Of a stretch of DNA of 64,000 nt, positions 52,877 to 64,000 are shown in pieces. The position numbers and the translations under genes are program-made. How positions within the stretch are numbered: the first letter of the stretch is position 1; each line of letters opens with the position of its first letter. The stretch is from Fasciolopsis buskii (lineage: Eukaryota > Platyhelminthes > Trematoda > Plagiorchiida > Fasciolidae), in contig LUCM01002436.1 in the NCBI GenBank assembly GCA_008360955.1, forward strand, positions 62,001 through 126,000, in the 5' to 3' direction. The notes under the pieces are model-generated. The model had not been told where the DNA came from. It saw only the letters and a list, made by a program, of their open reading frames with translations, and searched no databases.

Positions 52877-55615
52877 CTATCCATTTTGAAGAATTGGTAT
52901 TCCTGGGCCAATAATTCATGGTATCCTTCCGCCTGATGCATCCACGTCTCGGCGACGGTCACCACTTTTATATTCTGAGCCTTGCATTTTACCTCCGGAA
53001 GTTTATTTTCCAGACTTGTTTGCACCTATGCAGTTCTTTTGTATCAGTCTACCTTGTCGTCTTTTTGACCACTGAACGGCGGGAAGTGTCAGATGCTTGG
53101 GACTAAATTCGGGCACCCTTGTCCGTGTTTTGTATTACATTTGAGAGTCCCAAACCCACCCCGGCACATACAACACATCCTTTCTGATAACTGCAGTATA
53201 TGGCAGTTGCGGTCGCCTGATCCAGACTTCGTCGCCACATTGGTCCCCGCTGAACATGCTCACCTCCTTCCCCAATGCAAGGTGAGGCCTTCGGTTGACC
53301 ATCCTAAAACAAGTGTACTCTCGGTTTGGGGGCTTGCAGTCACGCGTTACTGTACCCTGGAGATCCACCCTTAGTATTTCTAAACCCGATTTTGTTGGTG
53401 GCAGTGTTGCACGATTCCTTGGTAATGTCCTCCGGCGATCGTTTTTATTCGGTCAGCTGCACCAAGAATCGCTTCCTGTGCCATGGATCAGCAAAATCCG
53501 TCAACGCTGGTAGTGGATGTCGTGCTCTGTAGTCACTACCTTCCTTCCATCTTCCCAGCCGTAGTGTCCTTTAAATAGCTACGTTTTTCGGTGTTTTCAC
53601 AGCTCAGAGCAGATTCACTTTATGATAACTTATCTCGCTTTTCCTCTGCTTCTCGTCTTCATGTTAGGCCGCCAGATCTCATGGATAACGACATTACGAT
53701 TCCGACCAAGGCGGTGTCACTAGGCCTCTGTTTAGCGCCAGGCTTATCTGGTCCAGTATTTACTCTGCATTTTTCAGTCTCACGTGCATTTCCGTGTGGT
53801 TGGTGCCCGGCCAACGGCAGCTTCGACACGTGGTCTTCGTATGCTTCCGTGACTCTTCTCCTTCTTCATCGGCCCCCTTTTTGGTTTTCGTTCTATTTCT
53901 GATCCGTCTGTGTCTTTTGACCCTGATTTTTCCTTATGCGACACTTAATAATAATAACAATGACAATAAATATTTCTGGGTCTGCCAGAGACATGCGCAA
54001 GGCAAGATAAAACTTACACAACGATGTTGCAGAGGAAACTCGAAAAACGAAAATCACAAGAAATGAAAGGATTTGTGAACATCATTAGGAAAGCACGTTT
54101 TGAAATAGGATCAAACTCTGCAACGTAATATGCAAAGCATACTTATACCCGTTTCTATCCATGCGTATGCTCTCCGAAAGATCCATTATTTCGGGCGCGA
54201 TCTGGCTTGCAGAGTTTGCAGTAGCAAGCTCTTCCTCTTCCGTTAATGTTAAATCCCCTTCTTCTCTGCAGGGCGATCAGTTATCCTTGTTTTCTGCGTC
54301 CTTCTGTAACCCATCACAGTCTGGATCCCACATATTGGTGCCCACTTGTCTTCTACCCGCTTAAAGAATTTTCGCCGGCCTATCGACTGTCCTCAGCGAT
54401 GGAACGTCCTATGTTTTTGCAATCTGGGCAAACGCAGCTCAGCTTGTGGCATTGCTAGTATTGCGGGCTTATGTTCTTCCTCATGCTCCCAAATAAGAAA
54501 TATAACCACCTGCTTCTTGCATACCACTAGCCCACTGTCACCTCTGCCTTTGGGGCAAGTAGGATTTCCAAACTTTCCGTCCTGTCCAGGGCTCTTCTCT
54601 GAACTCCTGGCCTGTACAACCTTAACAGCTGAGTATTAGCAGCCCTGAATCATATAATCTGGAAATGACGTCTACAACCACCCATAATCACCGCCCAGCT
54701 GCAGTCTAAAAGAAGGTTTGTTCGGAAGCAAGAACGTCTTCGGCCAATTACCCTTGTGTATGCCAATTATTGGGCCTTAATTGTTTTCCGCTTTACCTGT
54801 GTGCGCTCCCGAATTTTTAATCTGATCATTGTGAACTGAATTTCGAGGCCCTGCTGAGTTGCGTTGATGTGCTGCACGGGCGACAAGCAGAGCTTTCTAT
54901 ACTCCAGGTCCTTGGCCGTCTATTGTAACCAGGTTTCACACTTGCAGTTGCAGCGGTCTAGGGCCTGCTGCAAGGAAAGGCAGGGTCCCCTTCTCACTCT
55001 CGCGGCAGGAGAAAGTTGCAGTCCTCGCTTTTCGTTTCATACAAGCGGCACGGTAGTACCAAATCCGAAAAGAGATAGAAACTAAGCGAAAACCATCTAA
55101 TTTATGACTACACGAAAGCGTTTTCAGCCTTTGTTTTATTTCACTCTCCTCGTCTTTCACTCGCTTTTCCAATTTTCACCTGGACCGCATTTGTGGTCCA
55201 CGGCGAGAAGAACCCAAAATCCTGTCTGTGCTTTATTCAAAATTTTTTTATTCTATGTCACATTGACAATTTGTGGCAAACTTTTTTAAAGATTTACCAC
55301 TCGATGAGGGGAGCACGTTTCGCATTTTCTTTCCAGGACGATGATCGAAAACATTATCAGAGTTTCCTCTGTGGGTGTTAAGAATGGAACGCGTGAAAAC
55401 TAATCCAACGTACTTGCAGAAATTAAGATCTCTATCATAAATAGATCATCCCACGTTCTGCTAGTTTCCTCGGTTAATCAGACGTTGGGTGTGCGAAATA
55501 TCGGAGGGGACGCGAAATTATACATCGCCATCTGTGGCCAGCCCTGGATATACTACTTAGCAAGCGCACGCGATTATGGGAAAAGCATAGGTAACACGAG
55601 AAACCCCGAAATCTT
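52877..55615. other. stretch without a recognised gene
   Basis: The plus strand is C/T-rich as in the CR1-like elements, which suggests more retroelement 5' or 3' sequence, but no motif supports it. An AAT-type tract at 53947-53971 could be another element end. The frames at 53591-53902 and 54346-54639 have no known domain. Confidence 0.35.
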
Positions 55616-56211
55616 TTACAGCCATGAATGTTCAGTTGAGTTCTTCCATGGTAAGAACACGGAATGCAAGTTCGCTGGTTGTTTGTTGGTGGTGTGTGGA
55701 AGGTTACTCCCGACTGATCCAGAAACTGAAGGTTTTATGCTGCCGAACATTATAGATCTGTTCGTTTCCCAAAGTCCAAAGCTGTTTTCCAGCGTACTGT
55801 CAAAGGATATGCTTACAAACTTTTCGTCGTTGATCAGCAGGCTCCAGTCGACAGACCAGAGCTTCGCTTCATTCGTTTCCGAGTGCACTACGGCGAGTTG
55901 GGTATCCCAGATGGCAACATCGTTGGGGTGCATGATAATGTTTTGCGGGATGTTACAAGAAAGTTGTTTACGTAAAAAGGACACAAATGTTCAAGCGCTG
56001 CTCCGTGGGGAACTCCGTTTAGGAATGGAGAAGGATCGGAGAGCGAGGGACCGAATCCAACGGTAAATGATTGACTTGTAAGAAAGGTGAAAATAAAAGT
56101 TACTAACAAATCAGAAATACCATGACCATGGTTTATGCAGTAGAGGAGTATGCCCAACCGGCTTAAGGCGTTTGGAGTCAGTGAAGAGGATACGCGGGAC
56201 CATTCCTTCAT
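55616..56211 (-). mobile_element. non-LTR RT fragment (minus)
   Basis: The minus strand reads SQSFTVGFGPSLSDPSPFLN followed by GVPHGAALEHL (near 56085-55990), the usual NGVPQGA-LGPLLF box of CR1-like RTs. After a frame shift it reads HPNDVAIWDTQ (near 55925), where the active site is FADDVAIW, then WSVDWSLLINDEKFVSISF. FADD has become HPND, so it is inactive. The 193-codon frame on the other strand (55485-56066) is the antisense of this fragment. Confidence 0.65.
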
Positions 56212-56639
56212 GGAACGCTTGCTTCAGGATGTCCGTGCGACACGGCATGTTTGTTATACAGGACCTGCCGAGCAATAAGTGGTGTCAAGGGGAGAGCGGA
56301 GGTTGCTGTCCTGGACGAGAACTCGTTATCCTACCAAACACGAGCAATGCTTCGGAGACATAGGTATTCAAACACAGAAAGCCGCTCGCCATCCTTAAGC
56401 TGTTACGGCTTTTGCAATTCCTGATGTGGCCGCCCCCAAGACCCCCGCTAGGTGTGATCAGGCAGATAATCAAAGCTACATACTATCTCTAATCGCTCAT
56501 CACAATAGGTGAGTGCAGGCACAGAATCCTCCCACTCTTGAACAAATTCCTTGCATTTCGAATGCGCAGAGCACACACCGTACCTAGAGACCTCAATCAC
56601 CAACCAGTCTAAGGAGCGTTAAATTGCATGCGCATTGTC
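56212..56639. other. stretch between two retroelement fragments
   Basis: I see no gene. It may hold decayed ends of the flanking minus-strand elements. Confidence 0.35.
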
Positions 56640-57925
56640 GCCAAACAATGTGATATCAATGGCCTACTCTAAGTCAAAGTCTCTGTTCACTGAGAGAAGT
56701 TCAAATCCACCGCCTGAAATACCAGATGATGCGTTCTGTAGGACATCTATGGCAAATTTTAAAAGATGTGGATATACGGCATCTCCGCCGCACTTCATTA
56801 AAAACAACGAAAGACGACGAGAGCTGATCATAAGCCCTAATCCGATCAAAGGTATGATGAATCCACACTCTGGGAATCAACACGTACTTTTGGGTAGCCC
56901 ATAATCCTTGGACTCGGCAGAAATCTAGGGCGTCACAGCGCGGTGCGTATGGCCACATATCAACAAGCCCGCAGGAATCAAGGCATTGTTGTAAAGCGAC
57001 CACTGACCATTGGTTTTCTGAGATGAGGGTAATCCTGGGATTTCAGATATTGCGCTCTGAATGTCTTGTGAGTGTCGCAATGTTGCTCACGCTGCACCAT
57101 GCGATTCGAGCACTCACCAAAGCACTTGCATACAAACGCGTGGTCAGAATGGAGTGAAGTGGTCCAGTGTAGCCGAAAGTCCTCTAGACTGCCACGCTCT
57201 GTGCAGCCAACTGTGATGCAGTCCATGCGGGTCCATTGCTGACCCGAAGATGGTGGACACCAGGTGGCTTCCAGACGATTGGAACGATTGAGAATGATAC
57301 TAAGGAGGAATAGGTGATGGTTGGGGCACGAAGTCAACAACCGTTCCCGTTTTCCGAATAGCAGTAATCGAGACCGGTGGGGCTTCTAGATGAACCCCAT
57401 TCAAGGACAGCCGACCTACTCGAGCACTCATGCCCCCTGCCATAATCAGGATGTCAACCTGCCTTACTGTAAATAAGAGGTTGTGCAACGATTTCCAGCA
57501 AGTTTCCATGATTTCATCTGGGCTCCTAAATGTTGATGCGTACGACGAGGCAACAAATAAATAGAGTCTATCGAGGGAAGGCCTATAAATTTTGCACGAA
57601 CCTTTAAATCTCACTGTGCGTAGCCGGATGTCGACTGGAATCCAACCAAGAATTATAGCCTCGGCTCTCTTGTTGAGAGTCACAAAAACGTCAGCAACAT
57701 CGGAGTCCGCAGCTTCAGGATCCTCAGAAAAAAGCAGACTAAACTTCACAGATGGACTAGATGGGGATGGTGGTCGGATGTCTGAGCTAAAATCTTGAGT
57801 GCAATTCTTTTGGATACGACATAAATCAATGGCTAGGGCTGCCAGTGCACGAGCTAAACACCTCTGTTGGTCTATGCGCACCAGCAGTGGCACACTGAAT
57901 GTGGCTAGTGTGAATGGGGCATCGG
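56640..57925 (-). mobile_element. RTE-like element, copy 4, decayed
   Basis: Downwards from 57925: LATFSVPLLVRIDQQRCLAR, the place of the FNVRTL start of the endonuclease, then AIDLCRIQKN for CVSETRIQ, with the Glu-Thr pair lost. YLFVASSYAST and ILIMAGGMSARVGRLS (GDMNA changed to GGMSA) follow. From 57340 the frame changes and reads ATWCPPSSGQQWTRMDCITV and HSDHAFV, keeping the SDH. The sequence then jumps to RT text, AYDQLSSSFVVFNEVRRRC (the NGVRQGC box, near 56830) and a run ending NRDFDLE, after which the YADD site is destroyed (56664-56640). It belongs to the RTE family of the introns but is more diverged. Confidence 0.7.
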
Positions 57926-60900
57926 GGAAGAAGCAACGCAGCAGACGGCGTGAGCAGGTCAGGTGAGATTTGGATGCTGTCTGAAGGAGACTGCGATAGA
58001 GCGGACACGGCTTAATTCAGTGGCGCTACTAATAGCATGGCCGACTGCAGCTCCCAGAAATGTGCTAGAATCGGAAGGAAGTGGGAAAAAAGCGAATACA
58101 TATTTTCGCAGAGTGATAACTGGCTTATTATTTTTCGATTCAGTTGTTATATTATTTGAGTCGGATACAGTTCAGAAATAATCCTTCTTGATTGGAATTT
58201 CTTTTCATCGATTCGCGAGCCAGTGGGCCGGTGGATACTGCATGACCTGTCGGACTAATGACTGCGACTGTTGAACGAGTTCTGTGGAAGCTAATTGGTG
58301 TTTACCAGTCCTCAGGTCTCTTCGATAATCATCCTTACACGTAACCCATTCGATCCTTATCCACAATGGTGATCTTAAAATTACCAAAAAGCTTGGTGAT
58401 GCGCCGCTCCGTACCTCGATTTTTTGACTGTCACATCCTCATTTCCGTGTCCATCAATCGAGCTAGAATGTGCAAAAAACAACTGAACTGTTGCACTGGG
58501 AAACAAAAACTTCAGAACTACACTTGACTCCCATGAACTTTGCTGATGTGAATAATTTTTGCATCACATGAATGTGCAATTTGGTACGCCCAAGTGAATC
58601 TAATACGAACTGACCACGTGGAGTCTACGGACCGTAGTTTAGTTAAAAATAAGCTTTGGCGGACAGTCCGCAGACTGTGAGGAAACACCAGAAATATGTG
58701 GATCCAATAAAAACTGAATTGAAAAGAATTCTCCATATGATTTTCGCCTGAAGGGAATTTGTCAGGTGACTTTCCTAGTTGACTACTCAAAGAAACTCAT
58801 GTTTCCTCCTGCTTTATTACATGCAGACTTCTCTAGCTGACAAATAACCAAGTCCAAGTTAACAGATAAAATGCATGTGATGACCTTGTATGTAAATATT
58901 TTTATCTATCCATATTTTGAAAGTTATTTAGATCAGACGACAAGACAATTTATTCTAAAAATCACCTCAGTTAGGGGGTGGAGAACGGGAGACTAATCTT
59001 GCACCATGGTGGTCCATCCATCCAGTATAGGGTGTCTTTTGAAGAAAGGATTTTCCCTGGGCCGGTCAAAAGTTTAGTTTAGTACAGTGTTTACACTAAT
59101 TAATTGCACTAGCTTTGATTGTTACCTTACAGCAAAGTCAAGTCAGAGGAGAAAAGAAGAATAAACAGTGAACGATCAACTCCAAGGCAAAAATTTAAGA
59201 ACTATATGGGGGAGGAAAGATTTCGAATACAAAGACTGAATACAGAATTTAGTAGGTAGTCACTTGAACCAATTCACCTATTGTCTCAAACCATGTCCAA
59301 CCGGGCAGTCTAAATGGGCCAGCATTGGTCAAATGTGGTCAGGCAGGATCAGTTAGCGACGACTGAATTGGCAGCAATTAGGATTCACAATACATTACTG
59401 CATTCTCCAAATCCCATCCACATACCATGGGCATTCACCATTACTTGCTTACAAACAGAACGTCCACCCAGGTGATAAAGTTGTTGGTGATTCAGTTTGA
59501 TTTGATTTGGTTGTTAAGTCGCTTAATCTCGGCTGCATATCAGTTACTTTATCTAACACCGAACTGGAACACCGAATGCTCTCTTGCATTTTTTTACTTT
59601 GACAACGGACGTTTCAAAGATAGTCACTCTTTCCTGTTTGTACGTTTCTTTTCAAAGGAAGATGTCCTTCTGGTGCTCCAAATGCAACCTATCTAACAGT
59701 TGTTATGACGCTTCGTTTCTTAAAACAAACTTGGATCTGCTAAAATCACTTCGAAGCATCCAGTCCAATTGGCTTGGTTCTTATGGCTGCTTGAAAAGTG
59801 AAAACAAATATTCTGTTTCGCCCCGCACCTGTAAAACGATGTGCAATGAACACGATTCGAGCATCACATACCTATTACTTGCTGCATACACGCTTTTCCT
59901 AATCGGAGCGGTCGAAGTTTTGGAATAATTCGTTCACCCTGTCATTCTAATTTCTGAAATGCAACATCCGCAGTGGCCGAATCAGGAAACGAGTCACTTC
60001 CTGTCGGATCCACTTGCGTTTTAGAAAAGAAATCAACGCTGGTAGCAACAGACACTTAATACATGGAGCTATTGGACCGGGGTTCTTTCTTTTTGACATA
60101 GTGTTTATGCAATATGTGGGAGAACACGTCATGAAAGTAAAGCTTATCTAAGATCACATTTTCGAAAAAAACTTCATTTCCTAATGAGCTGGAGTTGTGA
60201 AAACCGTAAAAAATAATCCGTGGCCATTTGAAGAAAGTTACTGGGAATGGCACTCGCCTAATACAAGACCCTAAGACGAGTACATGGTCATTTTCAAGGC
60301 GGCATTATATATAAGTATGTATTCTCACCAGAATCTAGTTAGTATAGAAGTAGTTTGAATACATAGGGGATCGAATTTCAGGGTCACAACTGCAGGTTCT
60401 AGCTGTCCTTCGTTTGTTTATTCGTGCATTTGCTTCTCTCTCTGTCTATATATATATATAGACATAGATATATCAAAATAGACTGATGGACTGACAGTGG
60501 AATACCGAGCACCCATGGCTGATGATCAGCAATGATGGCGAAGATTATCGTGTGCTTAGGGAATTTCATATTTATTTATATACCTGCTACTGACTAAAAT
60601 TCATGTATTTAAAGGGTTCCCTAATACTAACTGGGCAGCTGGAAGACCTAACTACATCTTTTGATTTTGACAAGCAAGGAACATTAGTGCTGATCGGCCA
60701 TACTCCGGTTGATCTCTCTTGCTTATTGAACGAGGTGGGATTAAACTAGAGTTAAGTTGACCGGACGGAGCCACTGGAGCTAGCGACCACAATAAGCAGG
60801 TTTTACAACACACCTGCTGTGCAATTAGGTTTCTGAGTTCAAGCAGAAATGCCTAGATATCGGTTTGTGAAACAATGGATATACGTAGCGCATTTCCTTC

Positions 60901-62179
60901 TAACCTGAAAGCTCAGTTAGTGTGCGCTTCAGACCAATGACGTAATTCGGTGTAAAATCCTCAAAGTACCAGAGAAACAAAAAATGTCGAAGTCTGTAGA
61001 CATAGTACTGATGTTAGAGACTATCCACATATGTACAGGAATTGCCAACCGATAGCCCATGTCCTTGCCTTGGTATCAAAGTTTTCGGATAGGGACTATC
61101 TCATTAGGGTGTACCTGAAAGAATCCACCTTAATGTGAATGCAATCACCCGGACGGAATTGTTCGACGTACCATTCGGAAATAAACATTATGATAGGTAT
61201 ACACATTAGACGAAAGACAAAACAATGAATCCTCCAAACGACTTTCTACAACTACCTCCAAATTTTGCTGGGAAAATTCGGTTGTAGATATCCAGTTCTG
61301 CTTGTTCGGCCATATCTGTTCCTAGTAGAATGTTCTGTCCTCATCCACACGGAAGCTTTTCTGAATGTCTGTGTCATATTCCCAAAGCCGCACACTGTAT
61401 TTCATTCAAATGTATTATAATTGATTAATAACATAAAATGTCCGTCTCAGTAGACGTGCGTGTAGACAGGAGAGGGAAAGCGGTGTAGGATAAGGGACTT
61501 ACAGGTCAGTTTGGTCAAACCCATACAGCTGGATTGAGAGAAAGCGAGAGAGCGAGAGAGAGTGTAGGGAGAGCAGGTGGTGGGAAACTGTCCACTAAAA
61601 TCCCTGATGAAATGTTCGCTGTTAGAACCGTCTGTTTATCTCATCAAACAGCCACAATCAGGATGATTGCAGTGAGGATCGACCTTTCTGAGTCAAGATC
61701 CTTAAAGAGTCATTAGTTGAGAAATGCTTCAGACTATTAGACGCTTAGATGAGAACAGAGCGAGCAAGATAGTCGAGTGATTTCTGTGGGATTTTGCTTG
61801 TCCATAGCGAGGTTTCCGAGTGTATTCGGTTCGGTCGTCGTTCTCAGTTCGCCGTCACGGATGGTAGCATTGATTTTCCAGTACCGACATTTTTGTACAG
61901 CTGATGCCCACGTTCGTCAATGCGCTGTAATGTGAAAAAGTGATCAATCAGATTTGCCAGACACATTTTTCATGTGCCATTTGTAACAGCTGAGTACCAA
62001 AAACATGTAGGCAGTCTAATTAAATTCGGTAGTTGCAGTCAGGAGTATATTTCGCATGCGGGTGGGTAAAAGAAACTTGCTCGAAAGTACGCTACCGGTT
62101 CAGCGGATTTTCCGGCTCGTCAGGTATGAGTACTCCCCCATCCGCACACTTATGGAGTCCTTCATTAGTTTCTCATTAA
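57926..62179. other. 4 kb without a recognised gene
   Basis: No supported gene. Overlapping plus frames at 59427-59696 and 59584-59928 have no motif I can name. A short TA tract lies near 60447-60472, and GA-rich sequence at 61535-61562. Confidence 0.4.
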
Positions 62180-62223
62180 AATCTCATTTAAATTGTTAGG
62201 AGCGTGAACGGATGATAAGTTTA
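62180..62223 (+). repeat. second copy of the 820-865 repeat
   Basis: AATCTCATTTAAATTGTTAG followed by GAGCGTGAACGGATGATAAG matches 820-861 with few differences. No second arm is present, so this is a truncated copy. Confidence 0.6.
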
Positions 62224-64000
62224 TTCAAGTCAATCAGGGATCAGTTTAGTGTCCTAATTTCGTTTTAATTATTATATTCGATCTAGAAAGCTTTGCGGTC
62301 GCAGGTGAAATAAATCAGTGCCATCTGTTTCACGATATCACATACTGGGATGATGAACGTCAATAGTTGTTGCATGCAACTATCTAATTGAAATCACCTC
62401 GGCTATCACTTCTATTGCGCACTTCAACCTCATAATTTATTTGAACACCTAAATGTGTGAAAAGACGTTGAATGAAAAATATCAGTGCCCAGGTTATGCA
62501 AAATGAACAGAAAATGATAAAGACTAAAACTTTTATCAATCAGTTGGTTGGATGCATCAAGCAATCTACTAAACAGTTCGGTTCTTTGATTGCAAGTTAT
62601 AGACCAGTAAACGGTCAAAGACAAATTGGGCTTAGTCGCCATCAACCAGTTTCGTAACTTTCAGTCAGGATGTATTTCTTCCTAAGTACGATGTGAAAAT
62701 TCCATTGTAGAGAATTACACGATTAGTTTTATGCAACACTGCATTGCTGTAAGTGCAGTTCTGGGTAGTACATATATATATGCATGGATATATACATACA
62801 TCTTTGACACCAGTTTGGCAAGAAGATCAAGTCAAATCAATCATATCGCAGAAAGGAAAAAATGGGCGAGAAGAGCGAACAATTGAAGAAGTGGAACTGT
62901 TTCCCCTACTGGTTTTACAGGACATTTTGTCTACTGTTCTTTCTTCTCTTTGTTTACCTTGATGCATCGGACGAAAAGATGGAAAATCTCGCAACATTTT
63001 GAGCACCAGTCACGCCACTGATTGGTGTTTAATGTCATATCAGTCAGCGCTGATAACTACTTTCGATCTGATTCTTGCCTCAACCTTGTAGACGGCGGGA
63101 GTCCACTATAACTAAACTAAAAGTTGACCTTCTCGCACTTTCTCTCAAGATCATTGCGTTTCTTTAGGGCACGTCCGATGGAAGATGAGTTATTATGAGC
63201 CTCGTACAACAGCCGTGGGCTATTTTTAGAAGCTTTAGTTTAGCGTGCACTGAACACCTGGTTGTGGATATCCACTAAAACAAGCAAGCCTATGAGGGAT
63301 AAACTTTCCATATTTGTTGCACGACGTGGTAGCCTAGTTTGAATCATAAAGACATCATGTGGTTATTAAACGAGGAGGAAATTGCAGTTCTTTCTTAACT
63401 CGAGCTGAAAATTTTGAAATGTAGAAAAAATCAGGTACGTCTTTCAAGCCTAATAAATGTATGGATGGAGATTTCTCGAATGAGGAAAGGCATCGAATAC
63501 CTCCTTGCCACAGTCCGCAGTATCAAGACGCTAATCAAAGTCTGTAATCACCCCGTAGCAGGATTTCGTGATCTCCAAGCGAAAGTCGAGTTCGCTGTAG
63601 TGTGCCAACTTCATTAGTTCAAGCGTTCGTACTTTCTCGCTGTGTCGCGCAAAAACCACTTTGATGTGCTGTCCACCTCCAGCTTGTAACTGAGGAGGTC
63701 GCTAGTTCGGACCAGGAGACCAATATAAGAACTATCAGAACTCATTAGACAATGCACTTCTCAGTGATTTCTTATCGTTCTTACCCATGCCCCAGTTTAA
63801 CTGTTTCTGTCAAATTTTCATTTTTAAAGTCACTATTGCCATTTTGGTAATAATTGAGAAATATGGGGCTGAAAGCACTACCAAGCCCTTTTTCGATGCA
63901 CCAAGTTGTGTGTATGCTAGATCCCCAAATTGCTCACCGCCAAGCATAAGCCTTATCATGTGGATAGCCATTGTAATCAAATGACGCAACTCGGCGTTGA
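62224..64000. other. right end without a recognised gene
   Basis: No domain, RNA gene or repeat supported. The frame 63414-63617 could be part of an exon but shows no known motif or clear splice site. Confidence 0.4.

Noticed and set aside
55485..56066. 193-codon open frame on the plus strand, the longest of its area
   Set aside because: It is exactly antisense to an RT fragment with recognisable NGVP and active-site text on the minus strand, and it has no domain of its own.
60514..60535. CTGATGATCAG on the plus strand
   Set aside because: No GAAA box or pairing stems follow, so it is not a hammerhead candidate.
63680..63720. CTAGTTCGGACCAGG, weak B-box-like text
   Set aside because: The remaining tRNA or SINE sequence is missing.
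1..64000. Bacterial features: operons, ribosome binding sites, CRISPR, insertion sequences
   Set aside because: There are no long intact bacterial-type genes or regularly spaced repeats, and the introns and retroelements are those of an animal.

Overview
The window is nuclear DNA of an intron-containing animal, most likely a flatworm (trematode or tapeworm). The evidence is the repeat content: RTE-like and CR1-like non-LTR retrotransposons, a GIY-YIG Penelope-like element, tRNA-derived SINEs and a decayed Tc1/mariner-like DNA transposon. The one host gene has a long intron structure with GT-AG junctions. There is no bacterial operon, phage or CRISPR array. Most long open frames are chance frames or frames in retroelement remnants.

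Host gene. One gene can be rebuilt on the minus strand from five exons spread over 18.7 kb (37750 down to 19029). All four introns are GT-AG and every split codon joins in phase. The 334-residue product has an N-terminal Ras-association-like domain, the conserved VQFVLRR strand, a proline/serine-rich linker and a C-terminal coiled coil. This is the layout of N-terminal RASSF proteins of the RASSF7/RASSF8 group. Its introns carry most of the mobile elements in the middle of the window.

Layout. 0-4.4 kb: a short inverted repeat, a decayed non-LTR element with endonuclease and RT motifs (minus), and an RTE 3' remnant. 4.4-8.3 kb: nothing recognised. 8.3-10.3 kb: a Tc1/mariner-like transposon with long inverted repeats, invaded by two SINEs. 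10.3-19.0 kb: nothing firm. 19.0-26.1 kb: last RASSF exon and intron 4, with a CR1-like element (plus) carrying a SINE. 26.1-27.1 kb: exons 4 and 3 with a SINE between them. 27.1-32.2 kb: intron 2 with two RTE copies facing each other. 32.2-37.75 kb: exon 2, intron 1 (Penelope-like element next to an RTE copy) and exon 1. 38.7-40.6 kb: Penelope-type and RTE pieces around an N. 41.2-49.6 kb: two CR1-like elements pointing away from each other, the right one close to full length. 51.3-52.9 kb: a repeated sequence that looks like a retroelement 3' end. 55.6-57.9 kb: an RT fragment and another RTE copy. 57.9-64 kb: nothing recognised except one copy of the first repeat.

Limits. Coordinates of mobile elements are approximate because the ends are decayed. 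Clade names rest on motif patterns read by eye, without database search. Exon coordinates of the RASSF gene are exact predictions from splice sites and phase.
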